Positions 54,531-64,000 of a DNA stretch of 64,000 nucleotides are shown piece after piece. The DNA is from Tenrec ecaudatus. Taxonomy: Eukaryota > Chordata > Mammalia > Afrosoricida > Tenrecidae. A program made the position numbers and the translations under genes. Numbering within the stretch: the stretch's first letter is position 1; every line of letters starts with the position of its first letter. Where the stretch lies: contig NC_134538.1 of assembly GCF_050624435.1 (NCBI RefSeq), forward strand, positions 124,788,937-124,852,936, given 5' to 3'. Below the pieces are notes generated by a model. The model was not told the origin of the DNA. It worked only from the letters and a program-made list of their open reading frames with translations, and did not search any database.

Positions 54531-54839
54531 ACAGGGGCCAGCCATTGTTTGTTTTAGCGGCTCTTAAGTCAGCCCCCAACTCAAGGCAGCCCCACGCCTG
54601 ATGGAAAGAAAGGCTGCCTGGTCTTGTACCATCAGCACCATCAAATGCAAACTGGACCATGGCCAGCTCTGTTGGAACTAAACACATGCTAGGCACCTTT
54701 CCTCTCTCTTTCCGTGCCTCTGGACGACTACAAATCCCCTGAGGGTGCTCTCTCTTTGCCAGAGTGGTGTCACACACACCAGTAGATATGCTGTCCAATT
54801 CTTAAAACTCCTCCCGTCTCTAGAGATCAAAACACACAC

Positions 54840-54975
54840 CAAGTAGGGAGGAATGGGGAGCGGATAGCATTGATGATTGTATAACTCCACTCAATGGATT
54901 GAGCAACAGAATTGTGGGTGAACAGATATACTGGATTATGTAAGATATGTCAATAAAACTACTATAAAACAATCA
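54840..54975 (+). repeat. L1-like 3' end, divergent
   Basis: GGGAGGAATGGGGAGCGGAT...GGATTATGTAAGATATGTCAATAAAACTAC: a different 3' end with an AATAAA-like hexamer. Confidence 0.5.
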
Positions 54976-55304
54976 AAACCCCCAACGTAGCAAATCACTA
55001 CTGAGATCATGGCTCTGAGCAATGATCATCCACCAGCACCTGTGTCACAAAAATGGCACACCTGGACATTATGTACCTGAAAGGACACACCATTACTTAT
55101 TAAGTACCCCTATGTGTTCAAATGTCATCACTGTTTAGTGATAAGGGAAGGTACACAAGAGACAGATGATAACATTAAACAACACTATGCCAAGGAAACC
55201 AGCAAAACCCTGAAAGTGGGAAACTGCAAAAGCAAAACTGGGGTTCGCCATCAAATTACAATGTTAAAAAGAGGCTCAACCTATAGATTAAAAAGAGAGG
55301 TACT

Positions 55305-55520
55305 GTTGTTAAGTGCCTTTGAGTCAATTCCGCTCAAAGCAACCCTTTAGGACAGAACAGAACTGCCCCAAAGGATTTCCTAGCCTGCAATTTTTATAGG
55401 AGCAGACAACTGGGTCTTCTCTCCGTCGGAGAGGCTGATGGACTTGAACCACTGACTTTTCAGTTAGCAGCTGAGTCCTAGCACTTCAGCTCGACTATCA
55501 TACCACCAGTGCTACTTTAA
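55305..55520 (-). repeat. AfroSINE
   Basis: Minus-strand copy, plus strand: GTGCCTTTGAGTCAATTCCG, TTAGGACAGAACAGAACTGC, CTATCATACCACCAGTGCT. Confidence 0.9.
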
Positions 55521-55524
55521 AAAG

Positions 55525-55650
55525 GGAAATATTCAAGAAGAAAGAAAATGCTTTGAAACTGATTGTGGCAGCAATTGTACAACACTACTTGATGTGACTG
55601 AAATATGGAAAGTTATGATATCTGTAAGAGCTCCCAATGAATGACTTAAA
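55525..55650 (+). repeat. L1-like 3' end, subfamily of 1980-3290
   Basis: AAATGCTTTGAAACTGATTG, ACACTACTTGATGTGACTG and TAAGAGCTCCCAATGAATGA parallel 3190-3284. Confidence 0.7.
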
Positions 55651-55764
55651 AGGGGAGGGGACATTAAAGAGATATAACTAAGGAGCTGCGGACTTTTCTT
55701 AGGAAGGATTCCCACAGGCCTGCCCATCTCCTAATTTACACAGAGGTCGCCAGTAATAAATAAA

Positions 55765-55960
55765 TAAGGAGACCTGGTGGCACGGTGGGTTAGTTACGCA
55801 CTGAGAAGGCAACCCAGAATGTCACCAGTTCAAGCAGACCAGCTGCTCTCTGGGAGAAAGATGGAATAGTCCACTCCCATAGAGAGGATACGCTTGGGAA
55901 CCCTATGGGACAGTTCTACTCTGCCCCGTAGGGTCTTCTCCAGACCCCGGAACTCCCGAG
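55765..55960 (+). repeat. AfroSINE
   Basis: GGAGACCTGGTGGCACGGTG, GCTGCTCTCTGGGAGAAAGA, CCCTATGGGACAGTTCTACT. Confidence 0.9.
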
Positions 55961-56394
55961 ATGACAGTTAATTTTCCTTTTGTTTTGGTATGCATAACTC
56001 ATTCAAGCCTCCACTACTTCTCCATCAATCCTAAGACTTATACATTATTTTTAACCCCATTTTAAGACTTAAAAAAAAAATCAAAGCACAGAGATGAAAT
56101 ATCTTGCCTAAAGTTCCCAGTATAAGAGGTTTACTCAAAGTGAATTAATCATTTCCCACCAAAAAAAAAATCTTTCCCTGAAGAATTTTACCACCAACTA
56201 AACTACTGGTCTCCCATGTCAGAACATGGATGTCACCTCAACTCCTCACTTTAGTGAATGTATAACTGAGAGACAGCACCTGTTATGCCCAACATTCCTA
56301 GAATAAGAATCTTAGTAGATCAACTAACCATTGTCTTATCAATTCACAAAGCAGAGACATTTGGGCAATATCCAACCCCTCTTCCTGATACGAA

Positions 56395-56642
56395 AGGTCA
56401 ACCAAATAGGAACAGAAGGGACAAACAGGCAATTCCTCAACAAAATTAAGGGCATGTGTGCAAAACCTACAGCCAACTCTCAAGTCAACGGAGAGAAACT
56501 GAAAGCATTGCCTTTGTGAAGAGGAGCCAAACAAGGCCTTCCCTGTCAGCACTCCTACTCAACAGAGTGCTGGAGGCCTTAGCTAGAGCCATAGGCAAGA
56601 AAGGAAAGTTACAGGCACTCAAATTGAAGCTCAGATTTGAAG
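56395..56642 (+). repeat. L1 ORF2 remnant (reverse transcriptase region), broken
   Basis: The plus-strand frame gives AKPTANSQVNGEKLKALPL, then, after a frameshift near 56517, LNRVLEALARAIGKKGKLQAL, corresponding to the conserved L1 reverse transcriptase segment KPTANIxLNGEKL...VLEVLARAI. This is the only LINE protein remnant recognised in the window. Dead copy. Confidence 0.82.
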
Positions 56643-56660
56643 TACGGACCAGTGTTTTCT

Positions 56661-56765
56661 TTCTTTCAACAGTTTTACTGGCACTTCATCCACACATTAT
56701 ACAATTCAATAGTTCAATCATATCAAGAAGAGTTGTACAATCATTACCACAATCAACTTTAGAAC
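56661..56765 (-). mobile_element. Short L1 3' end with perfect 16-bp target duplication
   Basis: CGGACCAGTGTTTTCT occurs at 56645-56660 and 56766-56781. The minus strand ends CCAGTAAAACTGTTGAAAGA. It inserted right after the L1 ORF2 remnant. Same family as 9915-10025. Confidence 0.9.
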
Positions 56766-56894
56766 CGGACCAGTGTTTTCTATTCTTCTTACCTATCTGG
56801 GAATGGCAACTAGATCTAGATTTGCCACCTATGAAGTGGATCACTCCGGAGACCTCGCTAAGCCTCAGCTTTATTCCCTTAAAAACAAACTTAA

Positions 56895-57700
<806 letters not shown>

Positions 57701-57704
57701 ACAA

Positions 57705-57955
57705 CTTAATAAGAACCTGAACTTCGGCCATGTTATTGGGAGAGACCAGTCCCTGGAGAAGGACATGATACTTGGCAAAGGGGCAGTGACAAAGAGGAAG
57801 GCCCTTGCAAAGATGAACGGACGCCGTGGCTGCAGCAATGGGCTCGCACGTAAGAGTGATTGAGAGGAGGGTGCAGGACTGGGCAGAGTTTGGTTCTGTG
57901 GCACAGGGTCGCTATGGGATGGAACGGCCTGGATAGCATCAAACAGCAAATGGAA
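57705..57955 (+). repeat. RTE-type LINE 3' end (RTE1_LA-like)
   Basis: GGAGAGACCAGTCCCTGGAG, AAGGACATGATACTTGGCAA, GGCTGCAGCAATGGGCTCGC, GCACAGGGTCGCTATGGGAT: near-consensus order, directly after the DCTN5 retrocopy. Confidence 0.88.
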
Positions 57956-57956
57956 G

Positions 57957-58135
57957 CTTTCTAGGTGTCCTGGTGCTGCTAACCCAAGGCTGGGGGTTCG
58001 GGCCCTTCCAGAGGTTCCACAGAAGAAAAATGTGGGAGTCTGCTCCCTAATGATCCCACAGCAAGCCCTATGAGGTAGCTCTATCTTATCCTAGAGGGGC
58101 AATATGATTTGGAATTGACTTAACAGCACTGGGTT
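57957..58135 (+). repeat. AfroSINE
   Basis: TGTGGGAGTCTGCTCCCTAA, TATGAGGTAGCTCTATCTTA and GGAATTGACTTAACAGCACT; head degraded. Confidence 0.82.
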
Positions 58136-58174
58136 TGCTTTTTTACATTTTTCATGGATGGTTTACAACACAGA

Positions 58175-58375
58175 AGGAGTCCTAGTCACATTGTAGGATA
58201 AGTAATGGGCTGTTAGCTGCAAGGTCGTTAGTTCAAATCTGCCAACTACTCAGTGAGAGAAAGGTGAGACTGTCTGCTCCCTTAAAGGCATTCTGTCTTT
58301 GAAACTGTAAGGAGCACTTCTACTCTGTCCTATAGGGTCACCAAGAGTCAGAATCAACTCAATGACAGGGGTCTG
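58175..58375 (+). repeat. AfroSINE
   Basis: GGAGTCCTAGTCACATTGTA, CACTTCTACTCTGTCCTATA, GGGTCACCAAGAGTCAGAAT. Confidence 0.88.
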
Positions 58376-58479
58376 GCTCTAGACTTACAAGGCAGAACTG
58401 TATTTGGACAAGTTAAGGAAGAGCTTCACAAACCTTAACCTAATTCACAATGAAAGTTTTTTTAAAAAATAAAATAGTT

Positions 58480-60425
58480 GACTAAGGGGTCGGCCCCAAT
58501 CCCAACTACTATGTGGACACCTGCCCCTCTCCCCAGAAGAATTTATTTCAAAGGACAGCATTGAATCTGCAGCTCTGGGAGAGGGACATATCTGATCACA
58601 GCTCACGGGAGCAGATAAAGGGGGAAGAGGAGAGTGTGGAGCACATCCTGAACCACCAAGCATCGAGGACGATGTTCCCAATTAGAGCAGGCAGTCCACA
58701 GAGAGGACCACATGGTTGGCCCCACTATGAGACATGACATCCCTCACTGATCCACAGCCCTACAGGGGACAACACTGGAGACACAGTGTGGGAAATGCGC
58801 ATGATCTGATCCTGCCACACCAAGGCAAAACACTAAGTGGGTGCAATAAAACACCAAGGGAACGGAGCAGTAAGGTCCCCAGGGAATGCTTTGGGGCCAG
58901 GGCATAATGCCCCAACAGACTGGACTGGAAAACACTCCTAAAGGCCAACAAACAGTCCTTGAACTAACTACAAGCTTTTCTTTCTTGTTGCGCTTTGGTT
59001 TTATTTGGTCATTGTTTTGTTGTATCTTGTTGTTTGGTTTTGCTCTGTGTTATTTTTGTGCATGTTATTATCTCCGCAGGTCTGTCTAAATAAGATAGGC
59101 TAGATGAACAATCTGGAGGAGAAAACAGGACGGACAGTTCTGGGGGGACATGGGAGAGGGGGAAGTGGGGGGAAAGGAAGTGATGTTAACAAACCCAGGG
59201 ACAAGGGAACAACAAGTGATCCAAATAGGTGGTGAGGAAGGTGTAAGAGGCATGGTAGGACTTGATCAAGGGTAATGTAACCAAGAGGAATTACTGAAAC
59301 CCAAATGAAGACTGAGCATTAAAGTGGGACAAGAGGAAAGTCAAAGGAAATAGAAAAAATAGCTAGAAGGCAAAGGGCATTTATAGAGGTCTAAATAAAG
59401 GCATGTACATATGCAAATATATTCATATATGCAGATGGGAGAATAGATATATGTACATATATTTATAGGTTTAGTATTAAGGACCTCCACTCAAGTACTG
59501 CCTCAATGCAAAAATATTTTCTTCTATTAAATTGGCATTCTATGATGCTCACTGTCCCAACACAACCGCTGAAAACAAAGCAGGTGAACAAGCAAATGTG
59601 GTGAAGAAAGCTAATGGTGCCCAGCTATCAAAAGAGATAGCGTATGGGGTCTTAAATGCTTGAAGGTAAACAAGCGGTCATCTAGCTCAGAAGCAACAAA
59701 GCCCACATGGAAGAAGCACACCAGCCTGTGTGATCACGAGGTGTTGAAGGGATCAGGTATCAAGCATAATCAGAGCAAAAAGTCATATCATATTGAATGA
59801 GTGGGGGAGTGCGGAGTGGAGAACCAAAGCCCAATTGCAGGCTACTGGATATCCCCTTACATAAAGGTCTCGGGGAGGAGACTAGTCAGTCAGGGTGCGA
59901 TGTAGCAACGATGAAACAGACAACTTTCCTCTAGTTCCTAAATGCTTCCTCTACTCCCACTATCATGATCCCACCTTACAAATATGGCTAGACCAGAGGA
60001 TGTACACTAGTACAGATAGGAACTGGAAACACAAGGAATCCAGGATGGGTGATCCCTTCAGGACCAGTGGTGGGAGTGGCGATACTGGTAGGGTGGAGGG
60101 AGGGTGGGTTGGAAAGGGGGAACCGATTACAAGGATCTACATGTGATCTCCTCCCTGGGGGATGAATAACAGAAAAAATGGGTAAAGGGAGACGTCGGAC
60201 AGTGTAAGCTATGACAAAATAATAATTTACAAATTATTAATGGGTTCATGAGGGAAGGAGAGGCAGGGAGGGAGGGGAAAAATGAGGAGCTGATGCCAGG
60301 AGCTTAGGTGGAGAGCAAATATTTTGAGAATGATGAGGGCAATGAATGTACAAATGTGCTTTTCACAATTGCTGTATGTATGGATTGTTATAAGAGTTGT
60401 ATGAGCTCCTAATAAAATGAGCAAA
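58480..60425 (+). repeat. Longest L1 3' region, about 1.9 kb
   Basis: Continuous direct copy covering GCACATCCTGAACCACCAAG, CAAACCCAGGGACAAGGGAA, CCTCCACTCAAGTACTGCC, AAGCTAATGGTGCCCAGCTA, GTGATCACGAGGTGTTGAAG to TCCTAATAAAATGAGC. It serves as the reference for the inverted segment at 19880-20652. No ORF2 protein is left. Confidence 0.9.
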
Positions 60426-60734
60426 AATAAATAAATAGATGGACACATAAAATTAAAATAAATAAATGAAATAGTTGAAACCAACCAACAGCTTCCCGTG
60501 ATTTTTTGTTGTTGTTCTCTGGGCTAATGATTAAATATGGCTTTCTCCTTCAAACACCTTTTAATTGAATTTTCTTTATATTTAATTTTAAAAGACCCTA
60601 ACAAGCCACAATGAGGAATGAAATTCAGACAGATGCTATAACACAGATGAACCCTGAGGACATTGTGGTAAATGAAATTACAGCCAGACACACAGGCACA
60701 CACATACGAACCCGCTCATATGAGGTACCAAACA

Positions 60735-60885
60735 CCAAAACCCAACCCATAGCCATCAAGTCCATTCTGATTAGGGTTTCTGAGACTGTAAATCATTACG
60801 AGAGCTGCCAGCCTCATCTTCCTTCTGCGTGACTGGGGAGTCTGAACTGCTGACCTTGCGTTCAGCTGCCCAGTGCCTACCTCAC
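60735..60885 (-). repeat. AfroSINE
   Basis: Plus strand: GCCATCAAGTCCATTCTGAT, CTGCCAGCCTCATCTTCCTT, GAACTGCTGACCTTGCGTTC. Confidence 0.85.
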
Positions 60886-60914
60886 AGTTAGAATGGGCAG
60901 ATTCAGAGGCACAC

Positions 60915-61115
60915 TGCTGCTGTTTGTTGTCAGGGGCCATTGAGTCGATGAGGACCACAGCAACTCCAGCACAACAGAAGCCAAACCGCAGTCCTGCGTC
61001 AGCCTCACAATCGTTCCTATGCTTGAGCCCACCGATGCAGCCACGGGCCTCCTGTTTTTCACTGCCCCTCAACACTGCCAAACATGTCCTTGTCCATGAT
61101 GTCATAAGCCTTCCT
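60915..61115 (-). repeat. RTE-type LINE 3' end (RTE1_LA-like)
   Basis: TTGTTGTCAGGGGCCATTGA, CAGTCCTGCGTCAGCCTCAC, AATCGTTCCTATGCTTGAGC and GATGCAGCCACGGGCCTC follow the reverse RTE order. Confidence 0.82.
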
Positions 61116-61119
61116 CCAA

Positions 61120-62025
61120 TCCTGATGCCACCTTCATCTTCATATAATTTTAGCACACAGACTGAACAAGTATGGTCAGAGGATACAAGCATACCGCAAA
61201 CCTTCCCTGATCCCCCCCACCCCCCTCCCCCAACCATGCAGCATTCCCTTGTTCTGTTCTCACAACTGGCTGCTCTTGATGCATGTACAAGTTCCTCATG
61301 AGCACAATGACGGGTTCTGGAATCTCCATTCTTTCAAGAGGACTGAGGTCCAATAAAGGTTACCAGGGGAGGGAGCACAGGGAGCAATGGCATTTCTGCT
61401 TAGAGTGATAAAAAACAAACAAAACAAAAAGCACCTGGAAATAGTAGTGATGTTTACATAAGACTATGAATGTACGTAATGGCAACGTTGCAGTCAACAG
61501 TGATTAAGATGGGGAATTTCATGTAATGTACATTTATAATTAAAAAGGGAGAGGAAGCATGTACTTGGAAGGGAGGGGGCACTAGCTTTGAGTGCTTGTC
61601 TGTTTTACTGAAGAAAGCCAGGACGATGCTGTGCTGCACACATACACTACAACAGCATTGCAACTGCCGAGTGAACCCTATAAGGACCAGAAGCTTCATT
61701 CTACCTCTGGGGAGAAAATGTCTGCTGGCATTACTTTCCCACAAAGTCAAAATCTACATGAGTCTCTGATACCTCTGCACGCCGATGCTAATGAAAATGT
61801 TCTCAGTTGGGCAGTAGTTTAAAACCTTTTCATTAAGGTAGCAGATTGACCGATTAGCTTCCTCTTACACCCAAAACAAAAACAAAGTTTACTATTTTCA
61901 GAAACTGGGCACACCAAAGACAACAGTCCTTTCAAATGATGTCCTCCACATTAGTCCTCATCCTACTGTGACTCAAAGCCCTCCACAAACTCCACGTTTA
62001 AAATGCAAGTGGCCCCCAGACCCTA
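61120..62025. other. No gene seen (upstream region)
   Basis: Unassigned. Includes a frame of 142 codons on the plus strand (60873-61301) that lies mainly over RTE and AfroSINE sequence. Confidence 0.5.
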
Positions 62026-62034
62026 CAAGTCTTT

Positions 62035-62220
62035 TGTTTTAATTATTTTGAGGCTCATACAACTCTTATCACAATCCATACATACATCCATTGTGTAAAG
62101 CACATTTGTACATTCTTTGCCATCATCATTCTCAAAACATTTTATCTCCACGTAAGCCCCTGGCATCAGCTCATTTTCCCCCTTCCTCCTGGCTCCTTCC
62201 TTCATGAACCCTTGAAAATT
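62035..62220 (-). repeat. L1 3' end
   Basis: Plus strand: GGCTCATACAACTCTTATCA, CATCCATTGTGTAAAGCACA, TCATGAACCCTTGAAAATTG. Confidence 0.92.
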
Positions 62221-62289
62221 GATATGTAAACTGGTCGACAAATAGCTTTTGAGCACCTCCAGTGTGCCAGACACCTTCCTTGCCCTGGC

Positions 62290-62378
62290 AACCCATTGCT
62301 GTAAAGACTGCAGTAGCCAAGAAAATCCTCTGGGGCAGTTCTACTCTGTCATGCGGAGTCCACTCCATGGAAGGCAAA
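62290..62378 (+). repeat. AfroSINE fragment
   Basis: GGGGCAGTTCTACTCTGTCA then GGAGTCCACTCCATGG; only the SINE tail remains. Confidence 0.65.
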
Positions 62379-62589
62379 GGCTGTGTTTCATTAGTACGTG
62401 CCTATCAGATGACAAGTTCAATGCGAATAAAACACTGAAACGGCAAATGTTTTGTTGCATATAAAGAGGGAGCTTCAAAAAGTTCATTGAAGGAATGGAA
62501 TTAAAAGATAATAGTGTTTCCCTTGTTATTTGGAAGTTAGGCGGTGTTTTCATTGGCTTGTTTGTCCCTCTGCTTGCAAGTACCATCCA

Positions 62590-62650
62590 GGGGTTATGCT
62601 AACCAACCACTGTGCCTGGCACATAGTTGCTTAATAAATATTAACAACAA
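62590..62650 (+). repeat. L2/MIR-like fragment
   Basis: ACTGTGCCTGGCACATAGTT GCTTAATAAATATT matches the widespread L2/MIR 3' word. Confidence 0.6.
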
Positions 62651-63114
62651 CAAAACATAGTGGATTTTTTCTATGAAATTTTTGAAGTCCCCTTGTGTTT
62701 ACTATCCCACCCCCCAAGTTTTCAAAAGAATTGCTGAATTAATAAATTTGGATGTCAACTACTTGACTGAATTTAGTCGGCCTATCCCTCTCCTTCTCAC
62801 TATGGGCAATACAGTGTGACTTTGGAAAGACTCCACAAGGGTATCCCGGGGGTCAACAGAAAATTAGAGACTTGATAGCCCTATGTTTTCTGAATGAAAA
62901 CAGCAGTCTGACAATGAGCTGAATGTCTGAAAAAGGAAACGTCTAAAAAATTGCTTCCTAGGAGCAGCTCCTACAGCTCTCAGCACAGGGGCGAGTCAGG
63001 AGTCTGTGCAGGTAAATTTCAGCAGGTACAAGAGGCACCTCCATTCCCTTCCAGCACATTCCCTGGGGAAGACTCTTCTGGTCCCCAGCCTCAGAAGGGT
63101 GGCTCCTAATTCGG

Positions 63115-64000
63115 GAAATGTACAGAAAACAAAGTACCTGTAGCAGGCTCACAAGAGGAAGTGGTGTGTGTTCTGTCCTACCGCCTAGTTCTCTGCATAG
63201 CACTTGGGGTCTTAAGAGCTTGCAAGGCACTGGAGCAACGAAAGGCCTGGCTAAGGGCCATGAAACCATAAGAACTGAATGGGACCAGGCTACTCTTACT
63301 GAACATATTGGTCAAAGTTTCTACATTAGAATCCTGACCAAAAGCAGTAAAATGCAGAACAGATTTTCAGATTCTTATGGACTCTATCTAGACTTCTGGA
63401 GCCATGGAATGTGGAAGGAACCATGATCCAACTGAAACTATTGGGATCCTATTGATCTCCTATTGAGGTCATCGTGAAACGTTAAACCAAGAATATCCCC
63501 TAAGGAGGGTGCAGGGAGGGTAAAAAAAAGAAAGAAAAATGAGGAGCTAATTCCAGGAGCCCAAGCGGAAAGCAAGTGTTTTGAGAATGAGGACAACGAA
63601 CATATAAGTGTGCTTTACACAACTGACATATGTATGGATTGTGATGAGTTGGATGAGCCCCAATAAAATGATTTTAAAAAGAAGAATATCCCCTAAAGTA
63701 TTCTTGAAACCATAAAGTAAACCAAGTCGGGTTAAACCAGTGTCCACTTTTGAAGAGTAAAGGTCTCCCTGAACAGCACGCTCTGTTGAAGATGTACATG
63801 GGACCGCCTGGACAGACGGGTACCCGAGGGGGCGGTGAATGCAAGCTAACGGGGAGGAACTCCGGAGGGCGGGAATGGCTGCACGGCTCGGAAGATCTCA
63901 CCAGTGTCATGACACGATACGTGCAGAAACTGCCGCACGTATTCCAGACGACAACAAAATGAATAAAATGTCGAAAACAGAAACAGCGATGAGAGGATGC
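63115..64000 (+). repeat. Older L1-type 3' UTR with a nested younger L1
   Basis: GCACTTGGGGTCTTAAGAGC, GCTACTCTTACTGAACATAT, AAGCAGTAAAATGCAGAACA, GTTAAACCAAGAATATCCCC before 63504, then GTTAAACCAGTGTCCACTTT and TACGTGCAGAAACTGCCG after 63697, in the order of an elephant-type L1 3' UTR. It runs to the window edge region (about 63975). Confidence 0.7.
63504..63681 (+). mobile_element. L1 3' end with 15-bp target duplication, nested in an older L1
   Basis: AAGAATATCCCCTAA flanks both sides (63489-63503 and 63682-63696). Ends GAGCCCCAATAAAATGATTT and an A run. Confidence 0.95.

Noticed and set aside
60873-61301. 142-codon plus-strand ORF
   Set aside because: Overlaps RTE sequence in reverse; no coding homology.

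Overview
This window is vertebrate nuclear DNA: one intron-rich gene in a sea of interspersed repeats. The repeats point to an afrotherian mammal and most likely a tenrec. Dozens of tRNA-headed AfroSINEs are present, together with RTE 3' ends that share the AfroSINE tail and many A-tailed L1 3' ends. Four copies of the hAT transposon SPIN are also present. SPIN reached only a few mammalian lineages by horizontal transfer, and tenrec is the afrotherian known to carry it. The species call is an inference from repeats.

The gene is PUS7 (RNA pseudouridine synthase 7, TruD family), transcribed from the minus strand. All fifteen coding exons can be placed with splice sites and matching phases, from the ATG at 49777 down to the stop at 7426. 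Their lengths sum to 1986 nt (661 codons plus stop), the length I remember for human PUS7, and the catalytic aspartate falls at residue 294. The noncoding first exon and promoter were not found and may lie beyond 64000.

Layout: 1-6500 is 3' flanking DNA (a long L1 3' end, SINEs, a 42-bp tandem repeat). 6500-7425 is the probable 3' UTR. 7426-49777 is the PUS7 coding span; its introns hold SPINs, AfroSINEs, a twin-primed L1, two solo LTRs, a TA-flanked inverted-repeat element and a homogeneous 32/33-bp minisatellite. 49778-64000 is upstream DNA, probably PUS7 intron 1, with a plus-strand processed DCTN5 pseudogene, an L1 ORF2 remnant and a ~1.9 kb L1 3' end.

No new multi-gene system is visible. 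The observations most worth following are a 36-nt phase-compatible candidate cassette exon in intron 4 of the coding region (36623-36658), the G-rich (RNA sense) minisatellite about 170 nt downstream of the 5' splice site of coding exon 10, and the well-preserved insertions (SPIN, L1, LTR) whose target duplications and nesting give a relative chronology.
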